Positions 33,990-42,465 are shown, counted from the stretch's first letter. The stretch is DNA of 64,000 nt from Acidobacteriota bacterium (GCA_013286465.1 JABDFR010000003.1:1-64000); one strand, 5' to 3'. The notes: generated by a model from the sequence alone, not told the origin. Program-made: numbers and translations.

Positions 33990-35528
33990 CTAGCGCTGTC
34001 GACGAGCAAAATGGATCGGCGAACTGTGATCATGCTCAGCCAGTTGCGCCTTGCGCGCCTGAATCGCCCGTATCGTCGGATCGCCCGACGTAACTCGTGC
34101 CGCCAATCGCTGCTCGTAAGGCGCATCGCCAGCTGCCACGCGCGAGTGCCGAGACTTCAGCCCATATCGCGCAGCGTCAGCCGAATCGTCGCCGTCGATC
34201 TTCGCAATGTCCTCCACCCGCACATTGTCGCGCACCAAATTCGGCAACGTACGAATGAGTTCAACGCAATTCGACGTGATCAGCCACTCCTCGGCTTCCA
34301 GCATTTGATACATCAGCATCCAGCCGCCCACCCGATCGTTATCGGCTGGCACCGGACGCGGCAGTCCAAACGCCACGAACATGTTCCCGATCTGGTCGGC
34401 AATCGTCTCGTGATCCGTGTGCCGCGCGAACGCGTCAGGCGAAAGATAAACCGCCGAAATCTTTTCATCGACGCTGTGATCCAGAATCGCCGCCGCCAGC
34501 TCACGCGGTGACATATGCTGCCCCGTAAATTCTCGGTAGGTAACCGTCCGGCAAGCTGCGGCCCCTATCCCCAGCTCGCCGCCCGCCGATTCGCCGACAC
34601 GAGGCGCCGCCGTATGCCAATAAACCGCCGCTGGATGCTCAAATCCCCAGTCAATCGAAATCCATCTGGCCCACCAAGGCTCGAACTGAATCTCCTCAGG
34701 ACGACTCACGTGGAGTGCAGTATTGAAATTATCGAAATACTGCCCAGCGAAAACCGTCCAATCGCCCTCGAGAAATGCGCGCCGCAGATTTTCCGGCAAG
34801 GCGTCCAACGATTTCAGATAGTTCACGTCCGCCGCATAAATCGGATTGTCGCAAAGCCGCGCGGGGATGAAATCATAATCGCCGGGATCGTATTTGCCCG
34901 GCGAATCCATCCCCGCCGCCGCTTGCTTATCAATCCACAGCGATTTCACCCACGCATGCCCAATGTTTCCAGGATTTGTCGCACCGGCCATGTTGGGGCG
35001 AGCGCCCGATACAGGACAACGATTCCGCGAAGTAAGAAACTGCCACTGCGCCAGCGTAAACATCGTCAGTTCGTCGATGCCGATAAAGAGATACTCGGCA
35101 CCCTGATACTGATAAATATCGCTCTCCGACCGGCTATATCCAAACTGCGTCGTAGATTCATTGAACCAGGTGACGACGTGCTTCGAGTCGTTATAGCTGC
35201 GATAGAGTTCGCGAGGAATGTCGCGCCGAAAATACTGCAGCAGCGATGCTTCCAACTCAGGAAAGGTCCGCCGCAGCAGCAACGTGTTCACACCCGGATG
35301 CTCGTTGGCCCGGACAATTGCCTCCATCATCAAGGCCTTGGATTTACCAGGCCCCGCGGCCCCGCCGAACAATCGGTATTTCGCGCCCGAATAGTGAAAC
35401 CGCTGCTGCTTCGGAAATGGGTAGTAACAAAGTTTCCGCTGCCAAATCCGCGCACTGCCATCAAGGAGTTTCGGCGCCGCCGAATCTTCTATGAACTTCT
35501 CGACGCCTGTTTTTGTCGTAATGGGCAT
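33990..35528 (-). CDS. Phage terminase large subunit
   Basis: 512 aa from the ATG at 35528 (MPITTKTGVEKF). The 81 residues upstream in the longer frame are Cys/Trp-rich and look non-coding. ATPase: FGGAAGPGKSKALMMEAI is a Walker A-like motif and EYLFIGIDELTMFT a Walker B motif with the catalytic Glu. QFGYSRSESDIYQYQG and TNPGNIGHAWVKSL fall where coupling and sensor motifs occur. The C-terminal nuclease part has Asp residues in WISIDWGFEHPAAVYW and in KIDGDDSADAARYGLKS, compatible with an RNase H-like nuclease. It packages genomic DNA into the procapsid via the portal. A neighbouring small-subunit candidate lies upstream at 35997-36335. Confidence 0.88.
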   Translation of the reverse strand: MPITTKTGVEKFIEDSAAPKLLDGSARIWQRKLCYYPFPKQQRFHYSGAKYRLFGGAAGPGKSKALMMEAIVRANEHPGVNTLLLRRTFPELEASLLQYFRRDIPRELYRSYNDSKHVVTWFNESTTQFGYSRSESDIYQYQGAEYLFIGIDELTMFTLAQWQFLTSRNRCPVSGARPNMAGATNPGNIGHAWVKSLWIDKQAAAGMDSPGKYDPGDYDFIPARLCDNPIYAADVNYLKSLDALPENLRRAFLEGDWTVFAGQYFDNFNTALHVSRPEEIQFEPWWARWISIDWGFEHPAAVYWHTAAPRVGESAGGELGIGAAACRTVTYREFTGQHMSPRELAAAILDHSVDEKISAVYLSPDAFARHTDHETIADQIGNMFVAFGLPRPVPADNDRVGGWMLMYQMLEAEEWLITSNCVELIRTLPNLVRDNVRVEDIAKIDGDDSADAARYGLKSRHSRVAAGDAPYEQRLAARVTSGDPTIRAIQARKAQLAEHDHSSPIHFARRQR

Positions 35529-35602
35529 TTTGGGCGTGGCGCCTGTGCACACTGCAGGCGCCCAGCATCGACGCCGCAAAACATCGAGGCAACCATCGGG
35601 TT

Positions 35603-35767
35603 TTACGCCCCTGTGCGAATTCGCTTGCCCACGTAAAGCGCAGCAGATCCTGCAAGCAAGCATGCTGCAATCGCAGCATGGTGCACACTCAGCACCGCCC
35701 CAACAAGCACGCACCCAGCCCCGCCAATCTGAACCGAATAACCAACAGTAGATTTGTTGATAGACAT
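35603..35767 (-). CDS. Small membrane protein (holin-like)
   Basis: 54 aa from the ATG at 35767, 5 nt after GAGGTG. One or two hydrophobic spans (VQIGGAGCVLVGAVLSVHHAAIAACLLAGSAALYV) with a basic end (GKRIRTGA). It is the third small membrane protein of the phage block and sits upstream of TerL, which is an odd place for a holin. Function unassigned. Confidence 0.55.
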   Translation of the reverse strand: MSINKSTVGYSVQIGGAGCVLVGAVLSVHHAAIAACLLAGSAALYVGKRIRTGA

Positions 35768-35996
35768 GCACACCTCGACCAAAATGGATTTGAAATAATC
35801 AGACAATCCCATCAAGAAAGCTTTGTCGTGATTTCCATCGTGCAGGAATCCGCGCAGAACCTCGGCACCCTACCCGTTGCGGCAAAATCCCCGACGCCGT
35901 CATTCCGAATCCCTTTTCGGCGTCAGGGATCCGCATTTTACTTTTGCCGTGGAACGGGCGTCCGCAAAACATCGGCCGCAAAACCACATCACATCC

Positions 35997-36335
35997 CTAC
36001 TCAGGAGGATCGAGTGCCGGCGTCGCATCGTGATCCGGCCGGGGCACGCTGTGAATCAATTGCACGATAGCATTCGCAGGAATCTCATCAGACTCACGCG
36101 GAGGATCCAAAATCTTCACGCAGTCCCGCGCCGTATCCAGCAGCAATTTCGCGTCTTGCGCTGTGCTTTGGGCGGCGCTCTTCCGCTCGATCAGGCATTT
36201 GTATGTCTTCGCGACAACAGACTCGTCCACACCTTCGATCCGCATCGCGTCGGCCATTCTTAAGCGCCGCTTAGGCTGTCCGTCAGCCGGCGATTCTGCA
36301 GCTACACCCGAGATTTGAGGTTTTGTCATCGACAT
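35997..36335 (-). CDS. Possible phage small terminase subunit
   Basis: 112 aa, acidic to neutral, helical. MADAMRIEGVDESVVAKTYKCLIERKSAAQ reads like a DNA-binding helix plus oligomerisation helix, followed by DAKLLLDTARDCVKILDPP. It is encoded upstream of TerL with the same direction, the normal position of TerS. No residue motif proves it, so the call rests on position, size and helical content. The start may be the second Met (MTKPQISG). Confidence 0.45.
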   Translation of the reverse strand: MSMTKPQISGVAAESPADGQPKRRLRMADAMRIEGVDESVVAKTYKCLIERKSAAQSTAQDAKLLLDTARDCVKILDPPRESDEIPANAIVQLIHSVPRPDHDATPALDPPE

Positions 36336-36458
36336 GTTCGTGAAGACCCCGCAAGAAGTAAGATCGACTCGAAGCCTAAAATCAGATTAAAAAACTCCGG
36401 CCGCTAGAAGAAAGATAACGATCGACTTGAAACTCCACGGCCCGTCGCCGCCCCTGAA

Positions 36459-36827
36459 CTACGCAAGCACTTCTACCGTAACGCCGCTCCCGCCGGTAAT
36501 CGAAGTCAACTTCGCTCGTATGAATTTAGCGTTCACCGCCGTCACCGTGCGCGCCTCGCCCGCCGCAGCCGTAGACGTATCAATCGTCTGATAATGTGCA
36601 TCCACATCGTCCAACGCAGTCTGCAACGTAATGCTGATGGCGCTCGGCGCACTCGCGAAGATAGTCTGCCAGCGAACCGTGCGCCCCTGCTCGCCGCGCC
36701 CGGAGTAATCAGGCAGCGCAAACTGCTGGCTAGCCTGCCCCGCTGTAGGCGACTCCGCATTGAACGCCAACGCCACATCTCCAGGAAAGATCGCAAAGGG
36801 CGGATTCTGCGTATTGTAATTTGGCAC
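36459..36827 (-). CDS. Hypothetical phage protein, possibly structural
   Basis: 122 aa from a GTG at 36827, chosen because GGAGG lies 6 nt upstream (…GGAGGCTTT-GTG). The first gene of the minus-strand block. β-rich with Ala/Thr: PNYNTQNPPFAIFPGDVALAFNAESPTAG, then VRWQTIFASAPSAISITLQTALDDVDAHYQTID and a C-terminal VNAKFIRAKLTSITGGSGVTVEVLA. The character suits a small virion β-sandwich protein. No known family. Confidence 0.5.
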   Translation of the reverse strand: MPNYNTQNPPFAIFPGDVALAFNAESPTAGQASQQFALPDYSGRGEQGRTVRWQTIFASAPSAISITLQTALDDVDAHYQTIDTSTAAAGEARTVTAVNAKFIRAKLTSITGGSGVTVEVLA

Positions 36828-37165
36828 AAAGCCTCCAGAAGAAATGTCGAATTCAAAAGCAAACACGGGCAGGCAAGCACAATTTCAGAAGCTCAGTTGA
36901 TTCCGTTCGGGGGTCTTACTGGGGTTGTGTCCGATTGCTGCCACACAAATCGAGGTTACAATTAAAACTTATACCTGAAGAGTGATTACTTGTCAAGTAT
37001 TAGTTTTCAAAAGACATTGAGTTTCGGGCAAAAATCCCAACAAACCCCATTTTCACCCGTTTCGGCCAAGGCCATACGGAAGCCCACTTCCCATTTGGTA
37101 ACATTTCGAAACATTTTGCCGAATCCCAAGGGAGGATTCAGACTCTACCGCCGTTCGGCCCTGTT
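36828..37165. other. Right phage border region, no gene seen
   Basis: 338 bp between the first phage gene and the Gly/His-rich exported host protein. It contains the candidate right attachment core at 36929-36939. The region is relatively AT-rich around 36960-37000 and has no convincing open frame. It probably carries the promoter for the phage late operon, but no consensus is obvious. Confidence 0.5.
36929..36939 (+). repeat. Candidate right attachment-site core
   Basis: GTCCGATTGCT, identical to 7056-7066, in direct orientation just outside the outermost phage gene. Confidence 0.4.
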
Positions 37166-38419
37166 TTATTCCTGCGGTTTCCGTGGCTCAACCCGGGGTG
37201 CCGCGTCTTTATCCATCCAATGCGGCGGACGCAACGTAAACGTCACACCATTCTTGGCGTTCTCATCCACGGTCCTCTGGGTATCCAAAACATCCAACTC
37301 AATCGCGTTAGCTCCGCCATAACTCGTAACGTAATGCAACCGTCCGCCCTCAAGCCAATAATCGGTCACTCCAAAACTAGTCCCATCCTTAAGAATCAAC
37401 ACGGTAGAGTCCGCGCCTGGCGTAGGAGCCGCAGCGCTAGGCGGCGCGGTAGCCTCATCCGAGCTCGGTTCCGACTCGGGCGCTCCAGGTTCCCCATAAC
37501 GCGCCTGCGTCGTGTCACCCGTCACGTTCCCGGTAAAATCCGAATAACTGCCGCCCGAGTAATATCCATACCCGGGATAGAGATACCCGTACCCGCAAGG
37601 GTTATAGCCGTACCCAAATCCGTAGCCATACCCGTAATTAAAACCAAGGCCAAAGCAATCATCAAAGAAGCCAGGGAAAAATCCGAAGGGATAAAAACCA
37701 CCGAAAAAAACCGGTCTCCGCCGACGAACGGTCCCTCGCGCCCCCAGCGAAGCAGAAGGAATCGGCCGCCGGCCCAGGATCACCGCATTCGAATGCGGCG
37801 ATACGCTACCACGCGCTACAAATGTCCCTCCCGCCCCTCGCGGCGCAGTCTCAGTACTCGGCGACATGTTTTCCGTCAAAAAATACGTATTTTTCTCACC
37901 AGCAACGCCGCTCGATGGCCCCTCTTCCCAGACAAATCCGCGCTTCCCAAGATCTTTCGGCGCCTCAGGTCCCACCCGGTTCGAATATCCCGGCGTCGCC
38001 TCCCAAACATATCCAGGCTCCGCAATGTGCGTCGTCTGCGCCAACCGCGATACCACTCGCGCGCCAGAAGCAGTCCCCGATGCCCCGACCGGGCGCGTCG
38101 TCGCCGCAACTGTAGCTCCGCCATGCGCTGAAGCACCACTCGGACGCGGTGCGCTCGGATGCTGGCCACCACCAGAAGAATGGCTACCTCCGCCAGCGAC
38201 GTGCCCACTGCCGCTACCACCAAAATGCCCACCGCCCCCGCCGCCAGCATGGCCACCACCACCGCCTCCATGCTGAATAGCCAACGCCGGTGTAGCACTC
38301 AAAAGCACAATTGCGCCAAGGATTTTGGCCGCGTCCCGGAAGGCGCGCGCAATGACACGCCTCGCTGTGGAGTACCCACGAAGGCCTCTAGAAAGCCCGA
38401 TCTTCACGAAGTTCGCCAA
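37166..38419 (-). CDS. Exported Gly/His- and Tyr/Gly-rich protein
   Basis: 417 aa starting with TTG at 38419, which follows AAGGAG by 7 nt. A long signal-type N-terminus (KILGAIVLLSATPALA) is followed by an extreme Gly/His run (about 50-90, GGGGGHAGGGGGGHFGG), a Ser/Pro/Thr-rich middle, and a Tyr/Gly-rich segment (YGYGYGFGYGYNPCGYGYLYPGYGYY). The C-terminal globular region has a DGTSFGVTDYWLEGGRLHYVTSYGGANAIELDVLDTQRT pattern found at the end of several exported acidobacterial proteins. Gly-rich, His-rich tracts could bind metal or form a flexible surface layer. It lies outside the phage block, so it is a host gene. Confidence 0.7.
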   Translation of the reverse strand: MANFVKIGLSRGLRGYSTARRVIARAFRDAAKILGAIVLLSATPALAIQHGGGGGGHAGGGGGGHFGGSGSGHVAGGGSHSSGGGQHPSAPRPSGASAHGGATVAATTRPVGASGTASGARVVSRLAQTTHIAEPGYVWEATPGYSNRVGPEAPKDLGKRGFVWEEGPSSGVAGEKNTYFLTENMSPSTETAPRGAGGTFVARGSVSPHSNAVILGRRPIPSASLGARGTVRRRRPVFFGGFYPFGFFPGFFDDCFGLGFNYGYGYGFGYGYNPCGYGYLYPGYGYYSGGSYSDFTGNVTGDTTQARYGEPGAPESEPSSDEATAPPSAAAPTPGADSTVLILKDGTSFGVTDYWLEGGRLHYVTSYGGANAIELDVLDTQRTVDENAKNGVTFTLRPPHWMDKDAAPRVEPRKPQE

Positions 38420-38536
38420 GAGCGACTCCTTCCGGGGACGAGTTCGATTCTACTCTCTATTTGACGCGAAGCAACACATCGCAGTTGCGAAAATGCGACA
38501 CGAATAAACGCGAAGTGAAGTTCTACCAATCACAAT

Positions 38537-38569
38537 AGGGGAGGGTCCTTCAGACCCTCCCGATTCCCG
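38537..38569. repeat. GGGAGGG-family hairpin repeat, copy 5
   Basis: AGGGGAGGGTC-CTTCA-GACCCTCCCGATTCCCG, between the two Gly-rich exported-protein genes. Confidence 0.75.
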
Positions 38570-38650
38570 AAGAGATTAAAGCGAAGTAAACTTACAGAAG
38601 AAAAAATCAACGAACCAACGAATCCTCTCGATCCGCTAGCTCTAATAGAG

Positions 38651-39148
38651 CTAAGCCTTCTGCCGGGTAGCCGTAAAAGCCCGATTTCCGCGCCCCATTC
38701 CGCCATGACCACCGTGCCCACCGCCGCCATTTCCTCCGTTACCGCCACCGCCGCCACCATTCCCGCCGTGCCCGCCACCACCAGAAATCGTCCCCTTGAT
38801 CGTATCCCCGTCCAAAGTCCCCGAATAATTCGTGGTAAATGTCCCGCGCTGCCCCTTACGCGTAGCGGAAAAATTCACAGTGCTCCCACTTACGCTCCCC
38901 TTCACATCCGCAGTGCCGCGCTCCCCTCCAATAGTCCCAGTCAGCGAGCTCCCATCCTGCGTCAACGTAAGCGTCTGCGTCATAGTTCCATTCGGCGTCT
39001 CAAACGAGACCGACCAGGTCCCCGCGACATTAGCAGCCTTCGCGTCCGAAGGCGGTGCCTGCGGCGAATCCTGTCCGCGCGCGACGCCAGCCGACGCGAA
39101 AATCAATCCAGCCACCAAAATCGAAAACCAAAATGATTGCCGTCTCAT
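38651..39148 (-). CDS. Exported β-rich protein with Gly/His-rich tail
   Basis: 165 aa from the ATG at 39148, 6 nt after GGAGAGG. Signal peptide MRRQSFWFSILVAGLIFASAGVARGQ. The mature domain (about 30-125) is a β-barrel-like sheet of repeated TL-T-D-GSLTGTIGG turns (LTGTIGGERGTADVKGSVSGSTVNFSATRKGQRG), common in small acidobacterial exported proteins. The C-terminus is Gly/His/Asn-rich (GGGGHGGNGGGGGGNGG) with an RGNRAFTATRQKA end. The Gly/His character is shared with the downstream neighbour, so the two may act together or be related. Function unknown. Confidence 0.7.
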   Translation of the reverse strand: MRRQSFWFSILVAGLIFASAGVARGQDSPQAPPSDAKAANVAGTWSVSFETPNGTMTQTLTLTQDGSSLTGTIGGERGTADVKGSVSGSTVNFSATRKGQRGTFTTNYSGTLDGDTIKGTISGGGGHGGNGGGGGGNGGNGGGGHGGHGGMGRGNRAFTATRQKA

Positions 39149-39379
39149 AAAAACCTCTCCTTCACACCTTCGACGTAAAGCACCAAACAACGGTTGCAAC
39201 TACACCATCCACAAATATTAAAAACACGAACACGCACCGAAAGTTGCAAACCCAGAGAAACGCGCGGAGGTGCCCCACGCGCCGTTGCCCAAGGGGTACT
39301 TTCGCTCGAGCAGAATTCGAGGTCCAAAAACACACTCCGTCGGAAAAAGGTCTTGTGACGCAAAATCCCGAAAGGTTCT

Positions 39380-40243
39380 CTAAGCAGAGACCGCGCGCGA
39401 ACGATCGCCCTTACCTCGCAGATGCCAAATCAAAGCCGCCCCCAAAAACACCGAAGCCAATCCAGCCGTCTGCGCATTGGTCATCCCAAAAAACGATCGA
39501 GGATTAATCCGAATAAACTCCACCAAAAATCGCGCAAACCCCGTATAAATCAAATAAGCCGCAAACACGAACCCCGCAGGCCGCACCATTCCCAACTGTC
39601 CGTCGACGCGGCCTCGCGGCACTCGCTCAAATTTCTTGGCCGTTGCGTTAATCTTTTCGCCCGCCGGCAGAATCGGAGTCCGCGCCTGAGTCGCCCCAAG
39701 CCGCCACAACAACCAAGCAATCAACACTGCGGCCAAAAATTCATAGATCGGCGTGGGATGCACTCGCTGCAAGGTCGGCACCACCCCATTGGGAAAACTC
39801 ATTGCCCAAGGCAAGGAAGAAGGAATCCCATAATCACCATCCCCGGAAAGCAAGCAACCGATCCGCCCTATCCCATAACCAAGCGCCGCCGCTGGCGAAG
39901 CCGCGTCGAATAACGTCAGCAATGGTATTCGGAATCGATAACCCAAATAAATAAACGCCGCAATCCCCGCAATCAATCCCCCAAACCAAGCAAATCCATA
40001 GCCAGTAAAGAGCTGCCCCACCGGATCTGCGAAGAGCTCCTGCGGCGTCTCCAACACATGATAAAGTTTCGCCCCAATCATGCCGGCAAGTGATGGCACC
40101 GCCACCAATGTCTCCGCCTCGATCTCAATCCCCCGCCGCTTCAAATCCGCGCGCATCACAAAAAACGCGCAGATCATCGCCGTAGCCACCATCAACCCAA
40201 AGGTCGGCAGCGTAATCGGCCCAAGATGTAAAAACGGAATCAC
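39380..40243 (-). CDS. lgt: Phosphatidylglycerol-prolipoprotein diacylglyceryl transferase
   Basis: 287 aa integral membrane enzyme. Transfers diacylglyceryl from phosphatidylglycerol to the lipobox Cys of prolipoproteins, needed for lipoproteins such as the one at 11972-13789. The family signature is seen in PSLAGMIGAKLYHVLE and GYFAWFGGL-type segments (YGFAWFGGLIAGIAAF), with GYGIGRIGCLLSGDGDYG, the essential Arg motif (GRIGCL), and a late HPTPIYEF segment. About six to seven hydrophobic helices are evident. The N-terminus starts at a GTG (MIPFLHLGPITLPTFG), normal for Lgt. Host gene, right of the phage block. Confidence 0.95.
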   Translation of the reverse strand: MIPFLHLGPITLPTFGLMVATAMICAFFVMRADLKRRGIEIEAETLVAVPSLAGMIGAKLYHVLETPQELFADPVGQLFTGYGFAWFGGLIAGIAAFIYLGYRFRIPLLTLFDAASPAAALGYGIGRIGCLLSGDGDYGIPSSLPWAMSFPNGVVPTLQRVHPTPIYEFLAAVLIAWLLWRLGATQARTPILPAGEKINATAKKFERVPRGRVDGQLGMVRPAGFVFAAYLIYTGFARFLVEFIRINPRSFFGMTNAQTAGLASVFLGAALIWHLRGKGDRSRAVSA

Positions 40244-40283
40244 AACTGATCGGTATTTCGCATTTGACTTAGCTTTTTCCCAT

Positions 40284-40316
40284 AGGGGAGGGCCGGGTTA
40301 GCCCTCCCGCAGGCCG
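40284..40316. repeat. GGGAGGG-family hairpin repeat, copy 6
   Basis: AGGGGAGGGCC-GGGTTA-GCCCTCCCGC followed by AGGCCGCAAC, between lgt and the DUF1801-like gene. Confidence 0.75.
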
Positions 40317-40368
40317 CAACAGCGGCCGAACGAAAAAAATCAAACCACTCGGCCCAGAACGCCACAAA

Positions 40369-40824
40369 CTAAACCCACCCCTTCATCTGATAAGCCCGAT
40401 AACCACCCACCGCCAAAGCCGCCAGCTGCACAAACAACAACAAATCCGGCTCAGTAAAATTGAAACAGGATTTCCCATGCTTATGCCGTTTCAAATCCCC
40501 CGAAATATTTTCCTCCAATTCCGGATGCGTATAAATCGGCATCAAATGAAAACTAACGTAATTCTTCTGAATCAACACGCTCCCAAAATACATCGGCTTG
40601 CCCTTGAAGGTAGGCCCACGCGACACAAGCTCATACTTCCCAGGTTCGTCTCTAATAACCCGCAATTTCCCGTCAAACTCACTAAGAATGGCCCTCAGCG
40701 CCGCAAAAGTAGCCAGCGCCCCAGGCGATGAATTCTTCAAACCGCCAGCAGCAGATTTCGCACGGCCGGTCTTAGCGCGCTCCGGCTTTTTATGTTTCGC
40801 GCTACGTCGGGTAGGTTTAGCCAT
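40369..40824 (-). CDS. DUF1801/YdhG-like protein
   Basis: 151 aa from the ATG at 40824 (MAKPTRRSAKHKKPERA); a few extra residues are possible from 40842. A Lys-rich N-terminal tail (1-30) precedes a compact globular domain: LRAILSEFDGKLRVIRDEPGKYELVSRG, KGKPMYFGSVLIQKNYVSFHLMPIY, ISGDLKRHKHGKSCFNFTEPDLLLFVQLAALA. This resembles the YdhG/DUF1801 family of small proteins that bind or modify phosphorylated substrates. No enzyme activity can be stated. It lies in the same direction as lgt. Confidence 0.6.
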   Translation of the reverse strand: MAKPTRRSAKHKKPERAKTGRAKSAAGGLKNSSPGALATFAALRAILSEFDGKLRVIRDEPGKYELVSRGPTFKGKPMYFGSVLIQKNYVSFHLMPIYTHPELEENISGDLKRHKHGKSCFNFTEPDLLLFVQLAALAVGGYRAYQMKGWV

Positions 40825-41043
40825 CGCAAGATTGTACGACACACGCCATCGCAGCCAAAACTACACTTGAACTACACGCGTCTTCTCACAGTGGTGTCTC
40901 CGTACGGATGCGCGACGAAGCCAAAGCACAGTCATCCCGAAGCTTTTTTAGGGCTGAGCTATCCAGATCTGGGTTTGAATTTGCCGTTTCTTCAATCTTA
41001 AATCTGAAATTTGAAATTTCCTGCTCGCCCAACCTTCCCAATC

Positions 41044-42402
41044 TTAAGAAAGGTGTCTCCGTAAAAACTCCACCGTCTCCCGCCAAGCCAAAATCCTCGC
41101 CCGCGCCGTAGCCTCCGGCGTCCCTCCAAAAGCAAATCGAAACCCAAACGTAGGTATCTTCGACACCAAAGTAGTAGCCGGCGTATGCGGCAATCGCAAA
41201 GCATGCCCAGCCCCAGGATTCCGCACGTGCTTCACCTCATATCCAAATTTCCGCGCAGCCAACCGTTCCTCAATCGCCTGAGCCATCGGTTCAGAAGGCC
41301 AAATCAAATCCGCCCCAGCCGAAACCAGCAAAATCGGTGCCTGAATTTTCTCCACCTCAATCTTTGCCCGCTCCACAATCTCTTTCTGCTTAAACGAATC
41401 CCGATGCAAATTCACAAATCGCACCGGCTTCCGAAATGCAATCAACCGCGCCGCCGTCCAGACCCGAAACCAGCTCATCCGATAAGGCACGAACGGCAAA
41501 GGCTCGCCGCGATAAGTCCAAGATGACCGGTGCCCGTTGCGATCCCGCGCCGCAGCTCCGGCATCATCTGGGGCCTTGCCAGTTCCTTGCCAAACCACAT
41601 TCCCCGGCACAATCCCAGCCACAGCCCGAAGCAACGGAATCCGCGACGCCAACAAAAGCGCAAGCTCCCCGCCCCGCGAAGTTCCATGAATCGCCAATCG
41701 CCCAGCGTCCACTTCCGGCTGCCGGCCCAACCAAGCAATAGCCCGCTCAAAATATTCCAGCGGAATGCTATTCAAAGATGCCGGCAAAGGCTCAAATCCA
41801 AAATAAGGCAACGCAAACGCCGCGAATCCGTGCGCAGCCAACGCCGCAGCAATCTCCCAATCAAGCCCTCCACCAGACCCGCCAACGGTGATCACTGTAG
41901 GAAGCCGTCCGGCCGAATCGCCGCCAGGCGTAAGCCCGTCTCGCGCGGGAATGAACAACAACCCAGGCAGCCCGTCTTCCTCAACAGCCCGAATCGCCGT
42001 CCCCGGAGCCACAAAGTGCCGCTCCAGTCGCGCCCGCGCGATTCGCCGCACGCCCGCAGCCGACGCCTCAATCGTGATCTCCGCAGGCGTCAACTCCTTC
42101 TTAAGATACTGATCATGCTGCCCAGCATCGCCAGGATTCAACTCCAGCGACCAGAACAGTCCCATTTCATCCACCCCGCGATAACTTCCCGCGACCGACG
42201 CGTCCTCCGCAAGATCGATCGTCCCGTCCGCTCTAGCCACAAACTCGGCCCACGATTCCCAGCGCCGCGACGAGTCATCCATCGTCCAAGCGCTTACCCG
42301 CACCCGTCCCCCAGGCGACGCCCCAGTAACCCGAATGCGCACCTCCTCATCCACGAACGCCGTCGCAGGCGTGATAGAAACCCCCATCTCACCAATCTTC
42401 AT
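41044..42402 (-). CDS. BAAT-like acyl-CoA thioester hydrolase (α/β hydrolase)
   Basis: 452 aa from the ATG at 42402 (MKIGEMGVSITPA). The N-terminal β-sandwich (about 1-130) resembles the substrate-binding domain of acyl-CoA thioesterase/bile acid-CoA:amino acid N-acyltransferase proteins (ITPATAFVDEEVRIRVTGASPGGRVRVSA). The hydrolase domain starts near 145 with LPGLLFIP and TVITVGGSGGGLDWE. The nucleophile is Ser in AIHGTSRGGELALLLAS (S242). The Asp is in LLVSAGADLIWPS and the His in GAGHALRLP, so a full triad is present. Most family members hydrolyse or transfer acyl groups from CoA. The eukaryotic-type acyltransferases use Cys, so Ser suggests a hydrolase. Substrate unknown. Confidence 0.78.
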   Translation of the reverse strand: MKIGEMGVSITPATAFVDEEVRIRVTGASPGGRVRVSAWTMDDSSRRWESWAEFVARADGTIDLAEDASVAGSYRGVDEMGLFWSLELNPGDAGQHDQYLKKELTPAEITIEASAAGVRRIARARLERHFVAPGTAIRAVEEDGLPGLLFIPARDGLTPGGDSAGRLPTVITVGGSGGGLDWEIAAALAAHGFAAFALPYFGFEPLPASLNSIPLEYFERAIAWLGRQPEVDAGRLAIHGTSRGGELALLLASRIPLLRAVAGIVPGNVVWQGTGKAPDDAGAAARDRNGHRSSWTYRGEPLPFVPYRMSWFRVWTAARLIAFRKPVRFVNLHRDSFKQKEIVERAKIEVEKIQAPILLVSAGADLIWPSEPMAQAIEERLAARKFGYEVKHVRNPGAGHALRLPHTPATTLVSKIPTFGFRFAFGGTPEATARARILAWRETVEFLRRHLS

Positions 42403-42430
42403 GGCCAAATGATAATACGACAGCCTTTAT

Positions 42431-42465
42431 CGGGGAGAGTTCTTTAGCCCTCCCGCAGTCCGGCC
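42431..42465. repeat. GGGAGGG-family hairpin repeat, copy 7
   Basis: CGGGGAGAGTTCTTTAGCCC-TCCCGC followed by AGTCCGGCCACG. Its left arm is the most diverged of the set. Confidence 0.65.

Larger units (their letters stand above)
7056..36939. mobile_element. Podovirus-like prophage or phage-derived structural cluster
   Basis: About 30 kb whose minus-strand genes encode a virion and lysis module: TerL, portal, scaffold-like protein, major capsid, tailspike, head-tail connector, large tail protein, Hint-domain protein and lytic transglycosylase. Host genes (nadE/dsbA-like, lgt) flank it. Not recognised anywhere inside: integrase or transposase, repressor, replication genes, tape measure, sheath. 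The missing tape measure suggests a short tail. Plus-strand genes at 16634-18709, 26927-27634 and 28996-30862 interrupt the late operon. The borders are taken from an 11-bp direct repeat and are tentative. It may be a decayed prophage, a satellite relying on outside integrase, or a domesticated particle. Confidence 0.8.

Noticed and set aside
34515-35636. 373-codon plus-strand open frame opposite the terminase gene
   Set aside because: Antisense to the clear TerL ATPase and without any motif of its own.
33990-35771. Longer N-terminus of the terminase
   Set aside because: The first 81 codons are Cys/Trp-rich and overlap the well-supported small membrane gene at 35603-35767, so the start at 35528 is preferred.
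41530-42447. 305-codon plus-strand frame opposite the BAAT-like gene
   Set aside because: Pro/Arg-rich shadow of the hydrolase gene with no start context.
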